Source: Aureispira sp. CCB-QB1 (lineage in GTDB: Bacteria > Bacteroidota > Bacteroidia > Chitinophagales > Saprospiraceae). From it: a stretch of 64,000 nt of DNA. The stretch is from the NCBI RefSeq assembly GCF_000724545.1, contig NZ_JHBV01000033.1, positions 1 through 64,000 of the forward strand, in the 5' to 3' direction. Below are positions 45,219-54,420 of the stretch, in pieces (the first letter of the stretch is position 1; each line of letters begins with the position of its first letter). Below the pieces are notes generated by a model. That model was not told the DNA's origin and made no database searches. It was given only the letters and a program-made list of their open reading frames with translations. The translations under genes and the position numbers were made by a program.

Positions 45219-47624
45219 ATGAAACGTTACAACATACACTCATTTATCTCTATACTACTATTTTTATTAAGTAGTCACGCTCATGCAAGCCACTTCTATG
45301 CTGGCGAAATCACCTATCGCTGTATCAACAACAATCAATATGTTGTTCAATTAGAAACTTTTCAAGATTGTGCAGCAATTGCCCCTCCTACTTCTGTATC
45401 GATTGCAGCTAGTTCTTCTTGCATTGGGAATTTAACATTCAACTTACCTCAAATTTCACTAACAGACATTTCGCCAGTTTGCCCCAACGGAACAAGCCCT
45501 TGTTTGTCTGGCAACTATGGGACTTACCACGTTATTTATTCAGATACGGTCAGTCTTTCGAGTTGTACCGATTGGATCTTATCCTATACCAACTGTTGTC
45601 GCCCGGCTAGTATCGTTAACTTAGCCAATTCGAACACGACAATTCATACAGAAGTAAGCTTAGACAATAGCACCACTTGTAATAATGCTGCCTTGGTAAC
45701 AACACCAGCCTATATCCATGTATGCATTGGACAAGTCCACACGCATAGCCTTCAAGCTTATGACTTGGATGGAGATTCTTTGACCTTTTCACTAACCAAT
45801 CCATTAGGAAGCAATGGTTCTCCTGAGCCCTATGTTACAGGATATAGTGTTAACACACCACTAGGCAATAGCTCTCCTTTTAGTTTTGACAGTAGCACAG
45901 GAACATTTACATTTACAGCCAATACAATAGGAGGCTATATCGTAGGTATTCAAATTAACGAATATCGTAATGGAACGTTAATCTCTACTTCCAACAAAGA
46001 CGTTTCCATCGTAGCGTTTAATTGTTCTAATAGTGCCCCTAACTATAGTATTTCTAATGTACAAGGTGGTTATTTAGATGATAATATTTTTTACGTTACC
46101 AATCCTAGTCAATTAAGTTTTGATATCACGACCATCGACACTGCTGATGTCAACGATACCCTTACCTTTTATAGCAATATCAGCTCCATTGGAGGAACAT
46201 TTACTAGTACTGGAGTAAATCCTGTTACAGCCAACTTTGTTTGGCCAACTTCAAGCCCCACTCCACAAAACTTTATGGTAGAAATAGTAGACAATGCCTG
46301 TTTTCCAACTCCTGTTGCAGGGCAACAACTCTTTGGATTTGCTATTGTGTTGCTAAATCATTGTGTCCCTGACTCTGTTCTTGGCATTGTTGCCCCTGAC
46401 TCTATTTTTGAAATTGGAGGAAATTGTCACAATAACAACGGATTTCCAATTACAGCCATTACCTCTCCTACCACCACCACTTATGGCAGCTTAAGCATTC
46501 ACCCTAACCAAGATCGCTTGCTATATCAAGCTGGTTCTAGCTACGAAGTACAAGAAAGCTTTTGGGTACACTTTGAAATGAATGGAGGTCTTCAGTCGGA
46601 TTCTATTTGGGTAGATATAACAACAACGTCTTGTGTTTGGGCAGGCGATACGGATACCAATAACATCGTCAACAACTTTGATTTGCTACCGATTGGTTTG
46701 GGATATGGCGAAACTGGTGCTGCCCGCCCCAATGCAGGAATAGATTATGATTGTGAGCCTGCTCTAAACTTTCTTAATAGTACCCCTATTACTGGAATTA
46801 ACTACAAACATTCTGACACCAATGGAGATGGCATTGTTAATGCCGATGATACAACAGCCATTTTATTAAATTGGGGACAAATACACCTCAAAAACAATCC
46901 TGTTGCTCCTCTAAATGCGATTCCTTTTTATGCCGAACCTACCACGGGCTTGCCAGGACAAATGCTGCAAATTCCAATTATCCTAGGCGATACCACTGTA
47001 CCAGCCGATAGTATTTATGGTGTTGCTTTCACTATTAATTACGATGAAACAATGACAGATACCAACTCTGTTTTTGTCGACTTTAATACATCGTGGCTAG
47101 GCACTCACAATACGGACATGATTTCTGTTCAAAAAGATTTTTATTATCAAGGAAAAATAGAGGTGGCTGTTGTGCGTATCGACCACACCAACAGAGATGG
47201 AATGGGACAAATTGGCACTTTAAATCTGACCATCAAAGATGATATCCTAAAAAAAGCAAACAACCAGCGATTAGATTTGTCCATTTCTGATGTCAGAATA
47301 ATTACCAATATAGAAACAGAACGGTTAGCTAGTACACCTCCTACAGATGTTTTGGTTAGCATTATTTCTTCTACTCCCCAATTGCCTCTAAATTCTTATG
47401 TCAATGTTTTTCCTAACCCTGCGAAAACAAATCTCAACATTCAATCTAACCATGAAATTCAATGGGTTCGATTGTATAATTTGAATGGGCAAGAAATTAA
47501 ATCAATGTCCTTACAAGACTTGCATACAACTATAAACATTCAAAACTTAGCTACAGGGGTCTATGTTCTCCAAGTTCAAACCCAACAAAATATTACTACT
47601 CAAAAAATACAAATTGCTCGATAA
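45219..47624 (+). CDS. large T9SS-secreted protein with dockerin- and cohesin-like domains
   Basis: An 801-residue surface protein. The signal peptide ends at HAHAS. Residues ~25-270 are beta-rich with paired Cys (SHFYAGEITYRCINNNQYVVQLETFQDC), a start seen in many Saprospiria/Cytophagia secreted proteins. Residues ~475-560 hold two calcium-loop motifs of dockerin type (DTDTNNIVNNFDL, DTNGDGIVNADD). Residues ~570-710 read like a cohesin domain (LPGQMLQIPIILGD, YGVAFTINYDE, GKIEVAVVRID). The last ~75 residues (FPNPAKTNLNIQ, TGVYVLQVQT) are a type A sorting domain. Probably an adhesin or scaffold. Confidence 0.8.
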   Translation: MKRYNIHSFISILLFLLSSHAHASHFYAGEITYRCINNNQYVVQLETFQDCAAIAPPTSVSIAASSSCIGNLTFNLPQISLTDISPVCPNGTSPCLSGNYGTYHVIYSDTVSLSSCTDWILSYTNCCRPASIVNLANSNTTIHTEVSLDNSTTCNNAALVTTPAYIHVCIGQVHTHSLQAYDLDGDSLTFSLTNPLGSNGSPEPYVTGYSVNTPLGNSSPFSFDSSTGTFTFTANTIGGYIVGIQINEYRNGTLISTSNKDVSIVAFNCSNSAPNYSISNVQGGYLDDNIFYVTNPSQLSFDITTIDTADVNDTLTFYSNISSIGGTFTSTGVNPVTANFVWPTSSPTPQNFMVEIVDNACFPTPVAGQQLFGFAIVLLNHCVPDSVLGIVAPDSIFEIGGNCHNNNGFPITAITSPTTTTYGSLSIHPNQDRLLYQAGSSYEVQESFWVHFEMNGGLQSDSIWVDITTTSCVWAGDTDTNNIVNNFDLLPIGLGYGETGAARPNAGIDYDCEPALNFLNSTPITGINYKHSDTNGDGIVNADDTTAILLNWGQIHLKNNPVAPLNAIPFYAEPTTGLPGQMLQIPIILGDTTVPADSIYGVAFTINYDETMTDTNSVFVDFNTSWLGTHNTDMISVQKDFYYQGKIEVAVVRIDHTNRDGMGQIGTLNLTIKDDILKKANNQRLDLSISDVRIITNIETERLASTPPTDVLVSIISSTPQLPLNSYVNVFPNPAKTNLNIQSNHEIQWVRLYNLNGQEIKSMSLQDLHTTINIQNLATGVYVLQVQTQQNITTQKIQIAR

Positions 47625-47639
47625 TAAAGAGAGCATACA

Positions 47640-47700
47640 TTTTTATAGTAGTTAGCTACGCTGCTAATTATTATTTTTAACGATCATTCGTTTTAGCTTT
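47640..47700 (-). repeat. dispersed intergenic repeat, fragment
   Basis: TATAGTAGTTAGCTACGCTGC matches the left end of the element at 3018, followed by CGTTTTAGCTTTTTCGCAAAG. Confidence 0.55.
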
Positions 47701-47703
47701 TTC

Positions 47704-47734
47704 GCAAAGAAAGTCTCACTCCTTCCTAGTGAGG
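47704..47734. terminator. terminator between convergent genes
   Basis: Stem AGTCTCACT with AGTGAGGCT (one G-T pair), followed by T8 on the plus strand. Confidence 0.8.
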
Positions 47735-47741
47735 CTTTTTT

Positions 47742-49175
47742 TTATTTTAAAAATTCTTGAAACCAAAGCCCAGAGTCTTTAATAGTTCGTTCTTGAGTCT
47801 TATAATCTACGTGTACCAATCCAAAACGAGGATCGTACCCTTCTGCCCATTCAAAATTATCCATAAAACTCCATGCAAAATAGCCTCTAATATCAATACC
47901 TTCTTGTTGGGCTTGATACACATTTTTTAAATAGTTTTGATAAAATTTCACGCGTTGCACATCGTGTATGCGGTTGTTTTCTTTAACATCTTTAAAAGCA
48001 GCACCATTTTCAGTAATAATAATTGGTGGTAAGTTTTTATAAGCCGCAAACTGTTTGAGTATTTGATAAATACCTTGTGGATAAACTTCCCAACCCATTT
48101 CAGTAATTTGGCTAGGCGCTACGCCTCTATGCTTAGCTTTTTCCTCCAAAAGCCAAACATAAGGCAAGATGTATTTTTTCACAACAGTTTGTGTATAATT
48201 TTGCAAACCAATAAAATCAAAATCAAAGGCAACTACATCCATATCTCCAGCCTCAACATATTTTTCAATCCCTTTCATAAATTGAAACCCCTCTGTAGGA
48301 TAACCCATTCCTAAAAGAGGCTCTATAAAAAGTCGATTGAGTAAGATATTAGCTCGATGTGCTGCTTTAGCATGTGCTTTTTTATTCCCCTTAGGGCGTA
48401 CAGGCGAACAAGAAAGTGTGGTTCCAACGTTCGCATTGGGAACATTTTGCCGTATAATTCGACCTCCTTCGGCTTGCACCATGGTTGTATAGTGTGCTGC
48501 TCGTAAAAACTTTTTGGGAGCAATATAGCCTGGTGCGTGTACTCCTGCAAAATAGCCTACCGCCGTAAAAGCCATGGGTTCGTTCAATACCATCCAATTT
48601 TTAACCTTACTTCCATATTCTTTGGTAATAAAATTCGTATACTCTTTGAACCACCCCACAATAGAACGATTTGCCCAGCCGCCCTTATCCTCTAGTGCTT
48701 GAGGCAAATCCCAATGATAGATCGTTATCCATGGTTCGATGCCCAATTCCAAACAACGATCAATGACTCGGTGATAAAAATCTACTCCTTTGGGATTTGG
48801 TTTTCCTGTTCCTTCTGGGAAAATACGAGTCCAAGCAATTGAAAATCTAAAAACATCAAAATTCATCTCCTTAACGAGCAAAAGATCATCGTAATAACGA
48901 TGATAAAAATCGCAAGCAACATCTCCATTCTCTCTATTTTTAACTTTCTTCGGCTTTTGATGTGTCATATGATCCCAAACAGACGGTCCTTTTCCATCTT
49001 CGTTCCACGCCCCTTCGATTTGATAAGCGGCAGTCGCCACACCCCACTTAAAGTTTTCTCCAAAATCTTCTTTGGTTAAAGTAGGGTTAGAAATAGCCAA
49101 CACATTAAAAGGATGGGATAAATAAGTAGCTCCCAACAAAGAGGAGGAAAATTTAATAAAGTCTCTGCGATTCAT
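47742..49175 (-). CDS. GH1 beta-glucosidase with Tat-type signal
   Basis: A 477-residue glycoside hydrolase family 1 enzyme releasing glucose from beta-glucosides. Residues 1-27 are a twin-arginine type signal (NRRDFIKF, then a hydrophobic run), so export in folded form is likely. GH1 blocks: FKWGVATAAYQIEG, acid/base Glu199 in LNEPMAF, nucleophile Glu389 in IITENGAAF, and FAWSFMDNFEWAEGY. Most GH1 enzymes are cytoplasmic, so the leader is notable. Single gene ending at a terminator. Confidence 0.9.
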   Translation of the reverse strand: MNRRDFIKFSSSLLGATYLSHPFNVLAISNPTLTKEDFGENFKWGVATAAYQIEGAWNEDGKGPSVWDHMTHQKPKKVKNRENGDVACDFYHRYYDDLLLVKEMNFDVFRFSIAWTRIFPEGTGKPNPKGVDFYHRVIDRCLELGIEPWITIYHWDLPQALEDKGGWANRSIVGWFKEYTNFITKEYGSKVKNWMVLNEPMAFTAVGYFAGVHAPGYIAPKKFLRAAHYTTMVQAEGGRIIRQNVPNANVGTTLSCSPVRPKGNKKAHAKAAHRANILLNRLFIEPLLGMGYPTEGFQFMKGIEKYVEAGDMDVVAFDFDFIGLQNYTQTVVKKYILPYVWLLEEKAKHRGVAPSQITEMGWEVYPQGIYQILKQFAAYKNLPPIIITENGAAFKDVKENNRIHDVQRVKFYQNYLKNVYQAQQEGIDIRGYFAWSFMDNFEWAEGYDPRFGLVHVDYKTQERTIKDSGLWFQEFLK

Positions 49176-49266
49176 AATTTTTTTTTATAAAAATAAACTA
49201 TTTACAGCATCCAACAAAAATCTAGACAAATGATTAGAACAACCAGTTTCTAATACTCCAACCATC

Positions 49267-49302
49267 AAAAAAATCCTCTTCCTAGCAACTAGAAAGAGGA
49301 TT
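49267..49302 (-). terminator. intrinsic terminator of DUF3857 gene
   Basis: Minus-strand stem AATCCTCTTTCTAG with CTAGGAAGAGGATT, small loop, then T6. Confidence 0.85.
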
Positions 49303-49347
49303 CATTATGCAACACGGTATACTGGTTGTTACGGGTATTGTTTTGTT

Positions 49348-51414
49348 TTATGCTCGTTTGGTTTTAAACGAAAATTTAGCGTTTCTAACATCCTTATACG
49401 CTTGGTTAACTTCATCCAGCTTCATCACCTCATCTTTAGGAATAAATAGTTTTTTCACTTGATAAGTAGATTGGATGCGAATCATATTTGGCTTCATTTG
49501 AGTTACCTTCATTTCATAAGAAGCATATTCATTGTCCACTTTTTTCTCTAGATCACTAATATTTTCTAACTCTACTTCTTCATCAAAAACCAAGTAGTAC
49601 TCCTCCTTATCTGTTCCCAAATAAGGAACATGATAATCTAAAGTACGTTTTTCAGCGTTCACGACATTTCGAATAGAATGCCCTAAAAATTCATCTGCAT
49701 TGACCTTAAACGTTCCTTTTTCTTCCTTTAATAAATTGTCAATTTTGACATCATAACCATATTTGAATGCAAAATTTGCCAAAGGCGATGTTTCCATTTT
49801 TTCAACCTTTGCATTAGACACTTTTGTTTTAATCTTATCATAAGCACGGAAGCTATAATCGTAAGATTCTTGTAGCGTTTTATCTAAAGTATCTGCTTTG
49901 TGTCCATTCATAATTCCACCTCTTGCACCTCTTGCATACAATCCAGAATACGAACTAGAAACTTTTTGAGTAATGCTATTATTTTTAAGATTGACTTGTA
50001 CTTGAGCACGAATCAAACGTTTATTATTTTCGGCATCCATTAACGGTCCATTGCCAAAGTTAATTTCTTGAAGTTTAGCATTTCTATCCGTAATATCTCT
50101 CATATAACATTTGGTATCGTAGAAATTCCATGGCAATTCATTCAAACCACCCATGCCGTTGATAGACAAAAAGCCGTCACCGTTTTTGAATACAAAGAAA
50201 TAATCTCCAATTTGAGTATTAGAAACAAAGCCCAAATCAATTGGTCCACTAAAACGACTTTTGGCAATTGCCACATAATAAGGAATATTAAAACGCTCAA
50301 AGAAATCTCTATAAATACGCACTAAGTTTCTTCTATCTGTTTTGCCATTCAACAAGAAATAATCAATCCCCTCACTTTTTTCAAAATCCTCCAATTCTTC
50401 ATTGATAATTTGCATTTTTTTAGCCACATACTCATTTAATAAATATACCTTTTCAATGGCTTGTAAATCTTCTTGTTTTTTGCCAAACGTTTTGGCACCT
50501 TCTGCAAACATTTGCTCATAAAACTCTTCTAATTTCTTTTTCTTACGAACACGTACTTTTAAGAAATCTTCTGAGTATTGCAAAATTTGATCGGCATAGT
50601 TTTTAACTTGAAAAGACAGTTGATCTTGGCGGAAAGCATCAAAGTTCAATTCATAGATAAAGTACTCCAAGTCATTCTGATAAATTGTTCCTTGCGAATT
50701 AGCCTCTGGTACTCCTTTTAGGTTTTTCATCTCCCAACTCAAAATTTTGTTGGTTGACGTTGTACGAGTATCTGGTTTGGGCATATTATTATAAATACGA
50801 CCATCAATTTTTACTTTAAGTGGCACCGAAATACCAAAAGAAGCTCTTAATGTTGGATACTGGCTGTACAAGTTCACCGTACGACCTTGATCCAAAAACT
50901 TAGACTCAATAATCGTAATTGTTTCTAACTCATCTCCTACTTCTAAGTCCTCCAATTCGTAAATAAACAAATCATCTTTACTTGCATACAAGTTGTCTTC
51001 TTCTGTCAATTTTGCAAAAGGTAAATCGCGAACATTGTAATTTTTAACTTCTCCATTCGCTTTGCGAATACGGACATCAACGGTTTTGTATTGTACATAG
51101 TCTGCAATACGCCCTTTGAACCGTTGTATAATTAGTCGATCATAATTTTCTAAAGCATCTTCTTTTTGTATTTTAACATGCATTTGTGTTCGATAGGTCG
51201 CTAACTGCTCTATGTATGGAAACGTTCCAGAGAATGTCCCACGACTATACGTTTCATTATTGATAATAACAGCATCTGCATCTGCATATTCGCTTGGAAT
51301 TTCTGGCACAGGTGCCATTTCCTCTTTCCAGACATGGTCGCCAAAACTTTGAGCCGATAGGTATCCATAGGACAGACTCAATAAAAGAACAATTAGGAAA
51401 CAATTTTTTTTCAT
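49348..51414 (-). CDS. DUF3857/transglutaminase-like exported protein
   Basis: A 688-residue exported protein: signal peptide ending LSAQS; residues ~40-250 carry the DUF3857 beta-rich region (AVIINNETYSR, ETITIIESKF); ~290-440 are helical with a transglutaminase-like core. The usual Cys/His/Asp triad is not clear, so it may be catalytically dead. Such proteins are common in Bacteroidota and lack a firm role. Ends in a strong terminator. Confidence 0.7.
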   Translation of the reverse strand: MKKNCFLIVLLLSLSYGYLSAQSFGDHVWKEEMAPVPEIPSEYADADAVIINNETYSRGTFSGTFPYIEQLATYRTQMHVKIQKEDALENYDRLIIQRFKGRIADYVQYKTVDVRIRKANGEVKNYNVRDLPFAKLTEEDNLYASKDDLFIYELEDLEVGDELETITIIESKFLDQGRTVNLYSQYPTLRASFGISVPLKVKIDGRIYNNMPKPDTRTTSTNKILSWEMKNLKGVPEANSQGTIYQNDLEYFIYELNFDAFRQDQLSFQVKNYADQILQYSEDFLKVRVRKKKKLEEFYEQMFAEGAKTFGKKQEDLQAIEKVYLLNEYVAKKMQIINEELEDFEKSEGIDYFLLNGKTDRRNLVRIYRDFFERFNIPYYVAIAKSRFSGPIDLGFVSNTQIGDYFFVFKNGDGFLSINGMGGLNELPWNFYDTKCYMRDITDRNAKLQEINFGNGPLMDAENNKRLIRAQVQVNLKNNSITQKVSSSYSGLYARGARGGIMNGHKADTLDKTLQESYDYSFRAYDKIKTKVSNAKVEKMETSPLANFAFKYGYDVKIDNLLKEEKGTFKVNADEFLGHSIRNVVNAEKRTLDYHVPYLGTDKEEYYLVFDEEVELENISDLEKKVDNEYASYEMKVTQMKPNMIRIQSTYQVKKLFIPKDEVMKLDEVNQAYKDVRNAKFSFKTKRA

Positions 51415-51888
51415 AATGAATTTTAATTTAAGTTTATGGTATTTTGATAAAGAATGCTAAGGAGTCAACTTATTTTCCCTGTTGTTGTAATAAGTTAGTT
51501 TGAGACGACCCACATAGTACTTAGAGTATATTGAAATTATATCTTCAAGCTACAAATGCTTGATTTAGGGACTACAGTTGCTTTTTCAAAACAAAGTGAA
51601 CTCTATCAAACCTGACTAATCCTTAACCAACTGTTCTGAACAAACTTTATCAAGTTATTAAAAAGCTGCTTTGACAAAACTACAGGATATTCCCAAAAAT
51701 TTAAGCAAAGATTCTTCGTAAGTTACTGTAAAAATACATATTTAAAGTCAAAAAAGGTTCCAGATTTTAACTTTGAGTTTAATAATTCGACAAAAATAAA
51801 TAGTTCAACGATAAATCTGGCTAGTACTAATTTTTAGTTATAATACATAAATTGTATCTTTACAATAAGTTTTACGATCAGACAATAA
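51415..51888. other. non-coding spacer
   Basis: AT-rich, no ORF, hairpin or convincing promoter seen; it continues into the MITE-like element at 51889. Confidence 0.4.
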
Positions 51889-52066
51889 TACGTCGTGGAT
51901 TATTTATTTCATGAACTTTGTTTCATGAAGGCACAAGCTTAGTTTTTTAGTTTTTTTATAAAAAAGTCAAAAAACACCTTTGCATCAGCCTGATTATCAA
52001 ATCTTAAAAAATCCAAACAATAAAATCACATTCAATTGATAATCAACTATGCAACTCCACGAGGTA
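51889..52066. repeat. MITE-like element, longest copy of short type
   Basis: Ends TACGTCGTGG and CCACGAGGTA match the termini of 30875-31015 at 9 of 10 and 9 of 10 bases; inner ATTGATAATCAAC and the shared CTTTGCATCAGCCTGATTATCAA also match. It contains an extra TTTCATGAA pair near 51908-51934. Upstream of parB. Confidence 0.75.
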
Positions 52067-52251
52067 AGAGACAATAGTCTACTAAAAAAGTGCATTAGGT
52101 TGATTCAAAATCTACTGACAACGTTATACGTGTTTAGCACAATACCTATGCTTATTACTACAACACTAAAGTATTGATAATTGACCTAATACACTCCAAA
52201 AACCTACAAAATATTATACTAGTACCACATATATAAATATAAGATATTGTA

Positions 52252-53151
52252 ATGGCAAAACGCAAAAACAAAGGATTAGGAATTAGTGCCTTATTAGGTA
52301 ATATTGATGCAGATATAGAATCTTCAAAAAAGAAGCAAGCTATTGTAAATGACTTATCCAATACGGTCGCTTTCATTCCTTTGACTAGCATTGAGGTAAA
52401 TCCTTTTCAACCAAGGGTAGATTTTGACCAAACTGCTTTGAAAGAGCTGTCTGATTCGATTGCTGTACATGGTCTTATCCAACCAATTACGGTACGTCAC
52501 CTTGGTAACGACAAGTTTCAATTGATTTCAGGAGAACGTCGTTTGAGAGCGTCAAAAATGGCTAATTTGGAAGAAATTCCTGCTTTTATCCGTTTGGCAA
52601 ATGACCAAGAGATGATTGAAATGGCTTTGATTGAAAATATTCAACGCCAACAACTAAACCCTATTGAGGTCGCCATCACCTATGGTCGTTTGATGAAGGA
52701 ATGTAACTTGACGCATTTGCAATTGGCTGAACGTGTCGGCAAAGCTCGTACAACAATCACCAATTTCACACGCCTACTTTCTCTGCCAGAAGCCATCCAA
52801 AAAGGATTAAAAGAGCACGACATTACAATGGGGCATGCCAAAGCTTTATTAGGAGTTGATGATTATGCTTTTCAAATGGCAACCTACAAAAGTATTATAG
52901 AAAAGGAACTTTCCGTTCGCCAAACAGAAGATTTGGTAAAGTTGAAAAAAAGTGCTGGTACGGGCTCAAAGGCTAAAGGCAAAAAAACGCTCCCTCAAGC
53001 TTATCAAAAAGTTCAATCGGAACTAACTTCTATGTTAAGCACAAGAGTTAATCTCAAAGCTGACGCCAAAGGAAAAGGACAAATTGTGATCAATTTTAGT
53101 AATACCGACGATTTGAATCGCATCTTGGATTTGCTAGAAACCAACAAATAA
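52252..53151 (+). CDS. parB: ParB/Spo0J family partition protein
   Basis: A 299-residue DNA-binding CTPase that spreads on parS and guides chromosome segregation. It has the ParB N-terminal domain (ISLEVNPFQPR-like block at ~45, GERRLRASK CTP motif at ~100), helix-turn-helix (LTHLQLAERVGKARTTITNFTRLLSLP, ~165-190) and a C-terminal dimer segment. A parA is not adjacent, although the pair is usually together. No parS copy (TGTTTCACGTGAAACA-like) was seen in the window. Confidence 0.92.
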   Translation: MAKRKNKGLGISALLGNIDADIESSKKKQAIVNDLSNTVAFIPLTSIEVNPFQPRVDFDQTALKELSDSIAVHGLIQPITVRHLGNDKFQLISGERRLRASKMANLEEIPAFIRLANDQEMIEMALIENIQRQQLNPIEVAITYGRLMKECNLTHLQLAERVGKARTTITNFTRLLSLPEAIQKGLKEHDITMGHAKALLGVDDYAFQMATYKSIIEKELSVRQTEDLVKLKKSAGTGSKAKGKKTLPQAYQKVQSELTSMLSTRVNLKADAKGKGQIVINFSNTDDLNRILDLLETNK

Positions 53152-53283
53152 ATATCCTTTTTAAAGCTTCTACCAACAAGCTTTAACTCATACGGAACCT
53201 ATATTTTGATCTTGAATAGAATACTTTAGCATGCATTTTGATTTGTAATGTATGAGATTTATTTTATTCAAGATTTTTTATTT

Positions 53284-53534
53284 CAATAGTTCGTTGAAAC
53301 CACGCAGTAGCAGCGAAGCTAAACTTTATTAGTTTGATAATCAACAAGTTGTATATTTACTGCGTTTTGTGTTAAAATTTTGATTATCAACTGCGCAGCA
53401 CTCATGAAGTACCACGAAGTAGCAGCGCAGCTAAACTAATATAAATGTGCTTTTTTATCTTTTTTGGTGAAAAAGTAAACAACTAAGCGATAGCGATCTC
53501 ACGACCGCAGGGAGCTAATCAACGAACTACTATT
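53284..53534 (+). repeat. dispersed intergenic repeat, composite type, fullest copy
   Basis: Starts CAATAGTTCGTTGAAACCAC, ends TAATCAACGAACTACTATT. It contains CCACGCAGTAGCAGCGAAGC, the inverted pair TTAGTTTGATAATCAAC / TTGATTATCAACTGC, CCACGAAGTAGCAGCGCAGC and TTTTTTATCTTTTTTGGTG. The reverse complement matches 3018-3210. The 53152-53572 gap holds nothing else. Confidence 0.9.
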
Positions 53535-53572
53535 GTTTAATACCTTCTCGTATATTTTTATAACTTTTTCTC

Positions 53573-54166
53573 ATGCGCTACCTTCTCTTCTTTTTATCCA
53601 TTTGTTATTACACTACCTCTATTACAGCTCAAGATAAACTAGTAGAACAGTTTGAAAAAGGTATTGCAGCTTTTGAAAAAGGCAATTATGCCAAAGCAGA
53701 GCGCTTGTTTGATAAATTACTAAAAGAAGAACCTAGTTATGCCGCAGTATACGTCTGGAAAGGTAAGTGTTTACAAGAATTTGAGGAATATTCTGCTGCA
53801 TATCAGGCGATTCATACAGCTTGCAACTTAGAACCTACAGAGGCTAGCTATTGGTTCGAATTGGGTTATTTGAAATACAATCTGGCGATTCATAGTATAA
53901 AAAAGCCAGAGCTTTGTGGAGATTGTGGTAAATTTTTGTTGCCTGAAGGAGAAAGTATCAATACAACGGATTATTATAAAAGTGCTCTAAAAGATTATCA
54001 AAAAGCCATTCAATTAAACCCACAATATGCAGACGCTTATTACCAAATGGCAGTTGCATATACTGCCCTTGCCGAAAAAGAAAAAGCTTGTTTGCAACTT
54101 CAAAAAGCCATTGACCTAAAGCACCCCAAAGCTTCAGAATATCATCTTGAAATTTGCTCCAATTAG
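53573..54166 (+). CDS. exported TPR protein
   Basis: A 197-residue protein with a signal peptide ending SITAQ and four TPR-like units (GIAAFEKGNYAKAERLFDKLLKEEPSYAAVYVWKG; DYQKAIQLNPQYADAYYQMAVAY). A four-Cys loop (CGDCGKFL and two flanking) breaks the array. Role unknown; probably a periplasmic scaffold. Confidence 0.75.
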   Translation: MRYLLFFLSICYYTTSITAQDKLVEQFEKGIAAFEKGNYAKAERLFDKLLKEEPSYAAVYVWKGKCLQEFEEYSAAYQAIHTACNLEPTEASYWFELGYLKYNLAIHSIKKPELCGDCGKFLLPEGESINTTDYYKSALKDYQKAIQLNPQYADAYYQMAVAYTALAEKEKACLQLQKAIDLKHPKASEYHLEICSN

Positions 54167-54420
54167 CCTTTTTTACAATTTATTTGTCGATATTCGTCAA
54201 AAATTCAGTATTGTTCTTTAACTCCTTATGTGATCAATCACATTAATCACTAAATTATCATCTAAGCATACTCTCAATACAATTGGAACAAATCCATTGG
54301 AATCATGCTTAGCCCTTGCTTCTATCCGTAGCTGCAAGGCGATTCATCTATTTTATAATTATTGAGATCACATAATTTGCAACAGAACTGTATCAAATTG
54401 AGACTATAATCGAATAAAAC

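Noticed and set aside
51908-51934. TTTCATGAA words as parS sites before parB
   Set aside because: They lack the CACGTG centre of parS and belong to a dispersed element that also occurs elsewhere.
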